From assembly GCA_902589475.1 (NCBI GenBank), contig CACITD010000028.1, positions 1 to 33,772 of the forward strand: DNA of 33,772 bases. Reading direction: 5' to 3'. This DNA is from an uncultured Alphaproteobacteria bacterium. Lineage in GTDB: Bacteria > Pseudomonadota > Alphaproteobacteria > Thalassobaculales > Thalassobaculaceae. The notes beneath the pieces were generated by a model that was not told the DNA's origin, ran no database searches, and saw nothing but the letters and a program-made list of their open reading frames with translations. Of the stretch, positions 8,157 to 14,585 are shown one piece after another. Numbering within the stretch: position 1 is the first letter of the stretch; each line of letters starts with the position of its first letter. A program made the position numbers and the translations under genes.

Positions 8157-8447
8157 ATGTCGGTTTACATGATCTTGGATGCGGAAGTGCACAACCCTGT
8201 CGAATATGAAAAGTATAAAGCAGCAGCCCCACAATACGTTGCTCGGCATGGTGGAGAATATTGTTGTCGGGGTGGTGCTGCAGAAATCTTTTTGGGAGAC
8301 TGGCAACCTGAACGAATCGTAATGCTAAAGTTCCCTTCGAGAGAAAAATATGAAGCATTCATAAATGACCCTGACTACAAACCATGGAAAGAGATGAGGG
8401 AGTCTCTAACCACGATCAAGCAATGGATGCTAATAGAAGGAATGTAG
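8157..8447 (+). CDS. DUF1330 domain protein, second copy
   Basis: A 96-residue DUF1330 protein with the family pattern HGGEYCCRGG, ERIVMLKFPSREKYEAF and DPDYKPW. It is the same length as the first copy at 5667 but strongly diverged, so the pair is an old duplication or two separate recruits rather than a recent repeat. It has a very good ribosome site (8144-8151) and is the last gene of the operon; the next gene converges on it ten bases away. Function is unproven in the family; a role in binding or isomerising a small pathway intermediate is possible. Confidence 0.85.
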   Translation: MSVYMILDAEVHNPVEYEKYKAAAPQYVARHGGEYCCRGGAAEIFLGDWQPERIVMLKFPSREKYEAFINDPDYKPWKEMRESLTTIKQWMLIEGM

Positions 8448-8457
8448 AGCTTTTAAA

Positions 8458-9297
8458 CTAAGTGCTTTGATGATTAGCTTTTGATAAAAGCAGAGTGCAA
8501 ATGATGACAATTGCGCCGCCGAGATAGATATTCAAAGTTGGTATCTCGTTCCAAAAAATAAATCCAAAAATTACTGCCCAGATGAACTGTGTATACTCTA
8601 TGGGGGCGACAAAAGTTGCAGGTGCTAATTTATATGCTTTAATCATAGCAAATTGCCCAAACCCACCTGCGACACCCATCCCACACAAAAATAGCAAATC
8701 GATTATACTTGGGGAGGTCCAACCAAAGGGTAGAAACATGGCGGACCCCAACGTGCAAGAAAGAGTAAAATAAAAAAACATTGTCCCTGACGGTTCTGTC
8801 TTGCTCAATTGCCGTATCGATAAAACAGCCAACCCATATAAAAAAGAGCCTAATAGCGCGACAGCTAAAAAAATGTTGGGAGGTTCGTTAAAAGGATCTA
8901 CCGCTATGATTATTCCAATAAAACCGAATATTACTGCTAAAGACCCTAGAAAACCTGCGCGTTCCTTTAAAACTGGAAAAGAAAGAAGTGAGACGAATAA
9001 TGGCATAGTGAAAATTACCAGGGTTAATATTGTAAAAGGTATCTTGGCGGCTGCCACAAAAAGGCAGGCCATAGATCCCAGTCCCAGAATTGCCCTCAGT
9101 ATATGACCCTTCGGTCGATTTGTCCGCAGCAGATCATGGTGGTAGAAAAAGAATGGCATAAAAATTAGAAGGGCTATTAGGCTTCTAAAAAATACTAACT
9201 GCTGCCCGGAAAAGTTATCACCTAATCCTTTTGCTAAGGCAAACATTACGGCAAATCCAAACGCGGCGAGTAGGCCAAAAGAGAGTGGTAGGAGCAT
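8458..9297 (-). CDS. EamA-family DMT transporter (drug/metabolite exporter-like)
   Basis: A 279-residue membrane protein with about ten hydrophobic helices arranged as two EamA repeats, each about 135 residues. Recognisable blocks are FRSLIALLIFMPFFF after the second helix and APIEYTQFIWAVIFGFIFWNE in the second repeat, matching the usual P-x-x-x-x-x-A-x-x-x-G-x-x-x-x-x-E pattern. Members export or import amino acids, nucleosides or small metabolites; direction and substrate cannot be inferred. It converges with the preceding operon with only ten bases between stop codons and has no clear Shine-Dalgarno site before ATG 9297. Confidence 0.87.
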   Translation of the reverse strand: MLLPLSFGLLAAFGFAVMFALAKGLGDNFSGQQLVFFRSLIALLIFMPFFFYHHDLLRTNRPKGHILRAILGLGSMACLFVAAAKIPFTILTLVIFTMPLFVSLLSFPVLKERAGFLGSLAVIFGFIGIIIAVDPFNEPPNIFLAVALLGSFLYGLAVLSIRQLSKTEPSGTMFFYFTLSCTLGSAMFLPFGWTSPSIIDLLFLCGMGVAGGFGQFAMIKAYKLAPATFVAPIEYTQFIWAVIFGFIFWNEIPTLNIYLGGAIVIICTLLLSKANHQST

Positions 9298-9555
9298 GGT
9301 TTTTAAAGCGCAGTTGGTGTTTATCCTTCTAGCAAAGTATCTTATCCAAATGGTATTCGCCAGTTATTCAAGAATTTCTTGTGACTAATTAATAACAATT
9401 AGGATTGCGTCGTACTGTCGTTTCCTCAGTAATTAAAACACGATCTGAAAATGACCTATTTGACAGATATTTTTTGATAAATGTGGGTTGTTTTCCTGCT
9501 TAGATAACGATATTTTCCTACCGTGTACGTTTCTGTGAGTTTTTAGGGGTAATAC

Positions 9556-9783
9556 ATGGCAGACGTCGATGATGAGACAAGGCAATACCTTAGGATTTTA
9601 GCTGAAAGTACCAAGAATTCTGGTACAGCTGGTGTCGCTCGAAGGCTCTTTAAGGCAGCTGATACTGGTAGCCACTCTGATTATCAACAGGCCGAAACGA
9701 TATTTGATTCGTTACCGATTGATAAAAGAATGGCGATTAAGGAGTTTGCAGAAACGGAAGCACGACTGGTTGAGAAAAATTAG
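9556..9783 (+). CDS. small soluble hypothetical protein, 75 aa
   Basis: A charged, helical 75-residue protein with no hydrophobic segment, starting MADVDDETRQYLRIL and ending in an acidic/basic helix with FAETEARLVEK. ATG is preceded by AGGGG at 9545-9549 with six-base spacing, which supports translation. I do not recognise the family. It is followed within 20 bases by two tiny membrane-protein frames on the same strand, suggesting a short operon. The 258 bases before it hold a TTGACA at 9460 without a matching -10 box. Confidence 0.6.
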   Translation: MADVDDETRQYLRILAESTKNSGTAGVARRLFKAADTGSHSDYQQAETIFDSLPIDKRMAIKEFAETEARLVEKN

Positions 9784-9800
9784 ATCCTCTAAAACGGCAA

Positions 9801-9887
9801 ATGACTCCTATGATTTGGATCGGTATTTTACTAGTAGTTTTTGTTTTCCTGGTAGCGCTTATTTTTCGGTTGCGCAAGAGAGACTAG
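9801..9887 (+). CDS. possible 28-aa single-helix membrane peptide
   Basis: A short frame begins ATG 9801 with a second ATG at 9810. It encodes MTPMIWIGILLVVFVFL then VALIF and a basic end RLRKRD: a classic single-pass arrangement with positive residues on the cytoplasmic side. It fits neatly between the 75-aa gene (17 bases before) and the 61-aa gene (6 bases after). There is no strong ribosome site, so the call rests on the membrane-peptide pattern and spacing only. Confidence 0.4.
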   Translation: MTPMIWIGILLVVFVFLVALIFRLRKRD

Positions 9888-9893
9888 TTAGCT

Positions 9894-10079
9894 TTGGATA
9901 ATAGCTATAATCCACTGGTACCTATAGTATTGATACTAATGGCATGTCACCTCTTACTTGGTATGTATGAGCGGTGGTTTAAAAAAAGTGAAAGTCTGAA
10001 CTTATTTATGCCCATCTCGTACGTTGGCTTAGGAATACTTGTAATCGTTTGGTTTTTGTATCCGGATTGGCATTTTTAA
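9894..10079 (+). CDS. small two-helix membrane protein, 61 aa
   Basis: A TTG-started frame of 61 residues with hydrophobic helices at about 7-25 and 37-56 separated by a basic loop ERWFKKSES, ending YPDWHF. The loop charge suggests both termini lie outside the cytoplasm. I do not recognise the family. It follows the 28-aa frame by six bases and is the last of three small same-strand genes. No good Shine-Dalgarno site is visible, so coupling to the upstream frame is likely if it is translated. Confidence 0.45.
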   Translation: MDNSYNPLVPIVLILMACHLLLGMYERWFKKSESLNLFMPISYVGLGILVIVWFLYPDWHF

Positions 10080-10119
10080 TATTTTCATGAGAGAGCCATA
10101 TCACTGAAATACTTTTCTG

Positions 10120-10147
10120 TTTTGATACAAGGTTTTCCCGCTATGAT
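10120..10147 (+). promoter_or_regulatory. possible sigma70-type promoter for the Sel1-like gene
   Basis: TTTTGA (10120-10125) and TATGAT (10142-10147) are separated by 16 bases, about 36 bases before ATG 10184. The -35 box is poor, so this is only a candidate. Confidence 0.25.
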
Positions 10148-10183
10148 ATCGATAACGAGTTGAATTAGCTCTTTGGAAATATT

Positions 10184-10591
10184 ATGAAAAAAATACGCAA
10201 TACCATCTGTCTTCTTTTAGCATTAACATTTTTTGGCTCTTTGGCTTTTGGGGAAGTAGATACAGAAAAGGCCAACGAGGCTTTCTCGAGAGGACTCGAG
10301 GCCTACTCTGATAAAAGATTTTTGGAGGCTATTAGCTGGTATACGACAGCAACATCTTTCGGTCATTTAGGTGCCCCATCTTTCATCGGGCATCTCTATG
10401 TCGATGGAGAGGGTGTGCCAAAAAATTTAACCCTTGCTTATATGTGGTATCAAATTGGTGCGACTGCTGGCTTTAAAGACTCTGAAGAAAACCGTGATAG
10501 AATAGCGCTAATAATGGATCAGGATTCGATTTTACTCGCGAAAAAAAAAGCTAAAATATGCATCGAGTCCTTATATGAAACGTGTAAGTGA
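10184..10591 (+). CDS. secreted Sel1-like repeat protein
   Basis: A 135-residue protein with a typical Sec signal peptide: basic MKKIRN, hydrophobic core to about residue 20, and probable cleavage after LAFG near residue 23. The mature part holds one to two Sel1-like TPR units: AISWYTTATSFGHLGAPSF, then LYVDGEGVPKNLTLAYMWYQ, with the consensus DGxGVPxN and AYMWY. Two cysteines near the C-terminus (CIESLYETC) could form a disulfide in the periplasm. Sel1 proteins usually mediate protein contacts, often at the envelope. It converges on the SDR gene at 10666 with no convincing terminator between them. Confidence 0.8.
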   Translation: MKKIRNTICLLLALTFFGSLAFGEVDTEKANEAFSRGLEAYSDKRFLEAISWYTTATSFGHLGAPSFIGHLYVDGEGVPKNLTLAYMWYQIGATAGFKDSEENRDRIALIMDQDSILLAKKKAKICIESLYETCK

Positions 10592-10665
10592 CAGAGCACT
10601 ATAATCATCCAAAACAAAAGTCGGGATGGTCAGCATTTTTGATGCTCGCAATATCTCCTAAGTTA

Positions 10666-11670
10666 TTAAGTGTCTTCTTTAGAAAACGGCTCGCTCTTTA
10701 TCCAGTCTACCGTTTCTTTTAACAGAGTAGGAAAATCCCTTATGGTGACGCCCAGACTGTCCCGGCGAGAAAAGTCAAACGTGGTTGCTGGTAATGGTTG
10801 TTCTGTTAATGGGGAAGGCTGAACCATATAAGGAATAAGTTTTGCGCATTCCTCGTAGATATCTTTCCAATGAAAACTCCCATAGACCCCAAAGTAACGG
10901 CCAGATGCATTTCGGTTTTCATATGCTGCAAGAAACAAATTTGCTAAATCGTCTAAATGTATCATGGAGGTAGAGTTATTAGGGATCGAGTCGTGTCGTG
11001 GCGCTCCACCGTCAATTAAGCTTTTTAACCATTTGAAGGGATTATGTTCTAAGTGTTTTGGTAATAGTGCTTCCCCGAATAATCCTGTTGGAAGAATAAT
11101 TGAAAGTCGTATGTCATTTGCGCTCGCATACTTTATGGCTTCCTTTTCCATAACCGTCTTAGCAGCCGAAGTAAATTTTCTGGAGTTATACTGTTCCAAT
11201 TCATTTGACCAGTGTTCAACTTCATTCTTGAATGGCTGTGAAGGGACCGGGTTTGTACTTGAGGTGGACGAACACACAATTGCCGTTTTGATGTTATTTC
11301 TTCTAGCGGCGTTTAATATATTCAAACATCCATCCACAGTTGGCTTTATGATTTCAGTTTTGCCTTCAGAGATTGTCATCTCGCGTGCAGGTTTGCCATT
11401 ACCGCCAAAATATGTGGGGATGAGTGAAGCTATAAAAACAGCATCTGTCCCAGAGAGAGGCTTGTCTAAATCGTTTGTGTTTCTCATGTCTGCACTAAAG
11501 AGTGTAAGGTTACCCGAATTTTTTAGTTTTTTTAGATAATTGGTGCTTTCTAAATCGTTCAAATTGCGCATTGTTCCGTTAACACAGTAACCTTTACCAA
11601 GAGCAGCCTTAACTATATGGGAGCCTACAAGACCACTGGCCCCGATTACACATAATGTCTTTCTCATCAT
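10666..11670 (-). CDS. extended SDR / dihydroflavonol-4-reductase-like NAD(P)-dependent protein with atypical active site
   Basis: A 334-residue protein with the Rossmann signature VIGASGLVGSHIVKAAL at its N-terminus and the extended-SDR order of motifs: FSADMRN, a DAVFIASLIP block, AIVCSSTSSTNP and LPTGLFG. In dihydroflavonol reductase-like enzymes the catalytic Y-x-x-x-K precedes T-x-x-E-K-x-A. Here the lysine is in FTSAAKTVMEKEA, and the position four residues before it is Thr, not Tyr. The usual oxidoreductase mechanism may therefore be altered. The start is ATG 11670, immediately followed by a second ATG. It lies 78 bases downstream of ilvA on the same strand and might share its transcript. 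Substrate unknown. Confidence 0.8.
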   Translation of the reverse strand: MMRKTLCVIGASGLVGSHIVKAALGKGYCVNGTMRNLNDLESTNYLKKLKNSGNLTLFSADMRNTNDLDKPLSGTDAVFIASLIPTYFGGNGKPAREMTISEGKTEIIKPTVDGCLNILNAARRNNIKTAIVCSSTSSTNPVPSQPFKNEVEHWSNELEQYNSRKFTSAAKTVMEKEAIKYASANDIRLSIILPTGLFGEALLPKHLEHNPFKWLKSLIDGGAPRHDSIPNNSTSMIHLDDLANLFLAAYENRNASGRYFGVYGSFHWKDIYEECAKLIPYMVQPSPLTEQPLPATTFDFSRRDSLGVTIRDFPTLLKETVDWIKSEPFSKEDT

Positions 11671-11748
11671 TATTTCTCGCTATTTTGAAACATTCACAAA
11701 AAGTAATTTAAATTTTAGCCATCCTGGTATGATAGAATTATTTTTATT

Positions 11749-13269
11749 TTATATCTTGTGCAAAAATTTATTGTAGGCGGCATTTAAAGTTTCTTCCGAA
11801 TATTCATACCCTTGTGATTTTAAGAACTCATTAAAGGTTGGAAATAAAGCTTGTGGAATTTGAAAACCGCATAAAACTCGACCAAAAGCAGAGCCATGAT
11901 TTCTATAGTGAAACAGTGATATGTTCCATTTTTGTCCCATTCTATTTAGGAAATTCAAAAGTGCACCCGGGCGTTCTGGAAATTCAAACCGATAAATCCG
12001 TTCAACTTCATTACTATTTAAACGCCCACCGACCATATGGCGAATATGGAGTTTTGCCATATCATTTTCAGTAAGATCCTCTGTTTCATACCCGTGCTGC
12101 TTGAAAGTTTCTTGGATCTTTAATCTCTCCGGTTTCCCTTCGGTTAGAGCCAGTCCAACAAATATATGAGCTTCCTTTGAACTTGAATACCTGTAGTTGA
12201 ACTCTGTTATGCTGCGTTTACCCAGAACTTTACAAAATGCCAGAAAGCTACCTTTTTTTTCGGGAATTGTGACTGCGAATAGAGCTTCGCGCGCTTCAGA
12301 ATAATTTGCTCTTTCCGAAATGTGTCTCAGCCGATCAAAACTTACATTCGCGCCACAGTTTATTGCAATCAAGGTTTTGCCAGAAATTTTATTGTCTCTA
12401 ATATAATTTTTCATTCCTGCAACAGCTAGGGCCCCTGATGGCTCAGCTATGGCTCTTGTATCCTCAAATAAATCTTTGACTGCTGCGCAAATTTGGTCCA
12501 CATCGGCCAATACAATTTCGTCGACAATTTTTTTTGCTAGGCGAAAGGGTTCTTTGCCGACTTGAGCAACTGCTACACCATCTGCGAAGATCCCAACATT
12601 TTTCAATGTAATTCTCCGACCCTTTTTAATGGAGGCATACATTGAAGCTGATTCATCTGACTCAACTCCAATGATTTTTATTTCAGGCCGTACCATTTTT
12701 ATATAGGATCCAATTCCAGCTATTAACCCGCCTCCACCAATTGGAACAAAAATCGCATAAATATTTTTCGTATATTGACGGAGAAGTTCGAGTGCTATTG
12801 TGCCCTGACCAGCAATCACAAATGGATCATCAAATGGGGGAATAAAAACAAGGGAATTTTCATTTGCTATTTCTTGCGCTTTGGCGAAAGCGGTTGAAAA
12901 GTCATCCCCGTGCAGAATTACTTTTGCGCCAAACTTTTTCACTCCGTCTATTTTTATTTCCGGGGTTGTCTCTGGCATCACAATTGTAGCTTTTATTCTA
13001 AGCCTCTCTGCAGCAAGAGCTACTCCTTGAGCATGATTTCCTGCTGACGCAGCGATGACACCTCTTTGTTTCTCGGAGGGACTAAGTTGCACGATTTTAT
13101 TATAAGCGCCACGAATTTTAAAAGAGAAAACGGGCTGAAGATCCTCTCTTTTGATAAAGACGTTATTTTCTAATTTATCGCTTAATCTTGGGGCTCTATC
13201 TAAAGGTGTTTCATGCGCTACATCATATACAGGCGAGTTTAAAATCATTTTTAGGTATTTTTCGGGCAT
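11749..13269 (-). CDS. ilvA: threonine ammonia-lyase, biosynthetic (threonine dehydratase)
   Basis: A 506-residue protein, close to the 514 of E. coli IlvA. The N-terminal catalytic fold type II PLP domain has SFKIRGAYN (Schiff-base K51), ASAGNHAQGVALAA, and the PLP-phosphate glycine loop VPIGGGGLIAGIGSYI. From about residue 325 come two ACT-like regulatory domains (AREALFAVTIPEKKGSF, then YRFEFPERPGALLNFL), which in this family bind isoleucine and valine. The enzyme deaminates threonine to 2-oxobutanoate, the first committed step of isoleucine synthesis, and is normally feedback-inhibited by isoleucine. The gene lies just beyond tRNA-Ser on the same strand. No leader peptide or attenuator was seen in the 50 bases before it. 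Confidence 0.95.
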   Translation of the reverse strand: MPEKYLKMILNSPVYDVAHETPLDRAPRLSDKLENNVFIKREDLQPVFSFKIRGAYNKIVQLSPSEKQRGVIAASAGNHAQGVALAAERLRIKATIVMPETTPEIKIDGVKKFGAKVILHGDDFSTAFAKAQEIANENSLVFIPPFDDPFVIAGQGTIALELLRQYTKNIYAIFVPIGGGGLIAGIGSYIKMVRPEIKIIGVESDESASMYASIKKGRRITLKNVGIFADGVAVAQVGKEPFRLAKKIVDEIVLADVDQICAAVKDLFEDTRAIAEPSGALAVAGMKNYIRDNKISGKTLIAINCGANVSFDRLRHISERANYSEAREALFAVTIPEKKGSFLAFCKVLGKRSITEFNYRYSSSKEAHIFVGLALTEGKPERLKIQETFKQHGYETEDLTENDMAKLHIRHMVGGRLNSNEVERIYRFEFPERPGALLNFLNRMGQKWNISLFHYRNHGSAFGRVLCGFQIPQALFPTFNEFLKSQGYEYSEETLNAAYNKFLHKI

Positions 13270-13321
13270 TCTATAGGCTCGTCATAATTACTGAATAATT
13301 AGCTATGAAAACTTAGTTTGG

Positions 13322-13413
13322 TGGCGGAGGGGAAGGGATTCGAACCCTCGATACCAGTTTCCCAGTATAACGGTTTAGCAAACCGCCGCCTTCAGCCGCT
13401 CGGCCACCCCTCC
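13322..13413 (-). tRNA. tRNA-Ser (anticodon GCU)
   Basis: Read on the minus strand, the 5' GGAGGGG acceptor strand (13413-13407) pairs with CCCCTCC (13332-13326). The order then is discriminator G and an encoded CCA (13324-13322). The anticodon loop is TTGCTAA, giving GCT, which reads AGC/AGU serine codons. A long variable arm (about 20 bases, ACTGGGAAACTGGT core), a T loop GGTTCGAATCC and a D arm GGCCGAGCGGCTGAAGGC all fit class II tRNA-Ser. Length is 92 bases including CCA. It sits 52 bases upstream of ilvA on the same strand. Confidence 0.95.
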
Positions 13414-13420
13414 AGCGCTC

Positions 13421-13449
13421 CTTAGGCTACTGGACTTCTTTAGCCTAAG
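13421..13449 (-). repeat. 9-bp inverted repeat just upstream of tRNA-Ser
   Basis: CTTAGGCTA (13421-13429) and TAGCCTAAG (13441-13449) are perfect complements around an 11-base loop. The hairpin ends seven bases before the mature tRNA 5' end. No T run follows it on the plus strand. It may be a 5' leader stem in the tRNA precursor or a protein-binding palindrome. Confidence 0.55.
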
Positions 13450-13708
13450 ATGAAAGAAATGTTGATTTTTATTATTGGAATGCAGGTGTGTCAACGTCTC
13501 GTTTACCACTAAGTTAAATCTACCACTACTTCTTGAGATTATATTTACCGAATATTCCGCATTGGTCTATTAGCGAGACTCTACTTCTGCCAATTTTTTT
13601 AAGAGGTTGTAGCAAGGGTACACTTTAATAATTGCAAATACCTATATACTATTGAACTCATGAGTAAATTATAGATCTAAAAAATTGCATGAATTGGGAT
13701 AACAATCC
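13450..13708. other. intergenic region before the second catabolic operon, no gene seen
   Basis: About 260 AT-rich bases separate the tRNA hairpin from the plus-strand operon at 13709. A possible -10 hexamer TATACT lies at 13645-13650 but lacks a matching -35 box. A small GGAT/ATCC hairpin (13696-13707) sits right before the start codon, with no clear Shine-Dalgarno site. The region probably holds the operon promoter and operator, and the tRNA promoter on the other strand. Confidence 0.4.
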
Positions 13709-14581
13709 ATGATGAATAACTTAAAAACGCGTCTCGCCGGCAATAAAATAACGGTCGCCCCCGGGATATACGATGCTTTGTCTGGACTTTTGGTTGAACA
13801 GGCAGGTTTTAGTACCGCTTACCTCTCTGGAGCCTCACTTGCCTATACACGTTTTGGGCGTCCAGATATTGGTCTAATCGGTATGCGCGAAGTTGCTGAT
13901 ACCGTCACAGTTATAAGAGAGCGTATAGATATTGAACTTGTGGTAGATGGTGACACAGGATACGGCAATGCCCTTAATGTAATGCGAACCGTGAAAGAGT
14001 TTGAGAGGGCAGGCGCTTCGGCCATCCAACTAGAAGACCAAGATTTACCAAAACGATGTGGCCATCTAAATGGGAAAACACTTGTATCCGCATCGGAAAT
14101 GGTAGGCAAACTGAAGGCTGCAGTCGATACAAGAGTTGACCAAGATACTCTAATTATTGCACGAACTGATGCCATTGCGGTGGAGGGTTTCGAGTGCGCT
14201 TTAGAAAGAGCCGAGAAATATCTTGAAGCAGGTGCGGACGTATTATTTGTTGAAGCTCCCGAGAATAGGGATCAAATGGAAAAAATGAACTTCCAGTTCA
14301 GCGGCCGGGTACCATTACTAGCTAATATGGTAGAAGGGGGGAAAACCCCAATATCAGGTGCAGACGATTTGGAAGAGCTAGGCTATTCAATTGTTATTTT
14401 TCCGGGAGGGACTGTGCGAGCTGTTTCGTTTGCTATGCAGGAATATATGGGACAATTAAAAAAGACTGGTTCCACGGACCTTTGGCGCAATAGAATGTTC
14501 GATTTTCGAGGCTTCAATGATCTCATAGGAACACCAGAAATGCTCGCAAAAGGCGAACGCTATGCTGACCGGAAAGATTAA
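13709..14581 (+). CDS. isocitrate lyase / PEP mutase superfamily lyase (methylisocitrate or dimethylmalate lyase-like)
   Basis: A 290-residue TIM-barrel enzyme with YLSGASLAYTRFGRPDIGL at the N-terminus, metal-site DGDTGYGN (residues 80-87) and the signature EDQDLPKRCGHLNGK (109-123), in which C117 is the catalytic acid of true lyases. K-x-C-G-H separates it from PEP mutases and favours a C-C lyase acting on a 2-hydroxy or 2-oxo diacid and releasing pyruvate, glyoxylate or a similar oxoacid. Candidates are 2-methylisocitrate lyase, 2,3-dimethylmalate lyase and oxaloacetate decarboxylase. No methylcitrate-cycle genes (prpC, prpD) are adjacent, which argues against PrpB. Start is ATG 13709, or 13712 in the ATGATG pair. 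First gene of a tightly packed five-gene operon. Confidence 0.85.
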   Translation: MMNNLKTRLAGNKITVAPGIYDALSGLLVEQAGFSTAYLSGASLAYTRFGRPDIGLIGMREVADTVTVIRERIDIELVVDGDTGYGNALNVMRTVKEFERAGASAIQLEDQDLPKRCGHLNGKTLVSASEMVGKLKAAVDTRVDQDTLIIARTDAIAVEGFECALERAEKYLEAGADVLFVEAPENRDQMEKMNFQFSGRVPLLANMVEGGKTPISGADDLEELGYSIVIFPGGTVRAVSFAMQEYMGQLKKTGSTDLWRNRMFDFRGFNDLIGTPEMLAKGERYADRKD

Positions 14582-14585
14582 TTAG

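Noticed and set aside
8478-8494. GCTTTT-GAT-AAAAGC palindrome near the EamA 3' end
   Set aside because: It lies inside the coding region, has no following T run on the minus strand and is AT-rich, so chance is enough.
9460-9490. TTGACA (-35 consensus) upstream of the 75-aa gene
   Set aside because: No -10-like hexamer lies 16-19 bases downstream; the sequence there is GTGGGTT.
10636-10655. Hairpin AGCAT-TTTTG-ATGCT between two convergent genes, considered as a terminator
   Set aside because: The stem is only 5 bp and neither strand has a T run directly after it.
10964-11539. 191-aa plus-strand open frame opposite the SDR gene
   Set aside because: It is the antisense shadow of a well-supported SDR gene; composition is low-complexity and no motif or ribosome site supports it.
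13270-13708. tRNA-Ser as the attachment site of a genomic island
   Set aside because: No integrase, no second copy of the tRNA 3' end noticed, and no change in gene style across it.
13709-14581. Assigning the lyase as prpB (methylisocitrate lyase)
   Set aside because: The catalytic signature fits several lyases and no prpC/prpD genes are adjacent; the operon context points elsewhere.
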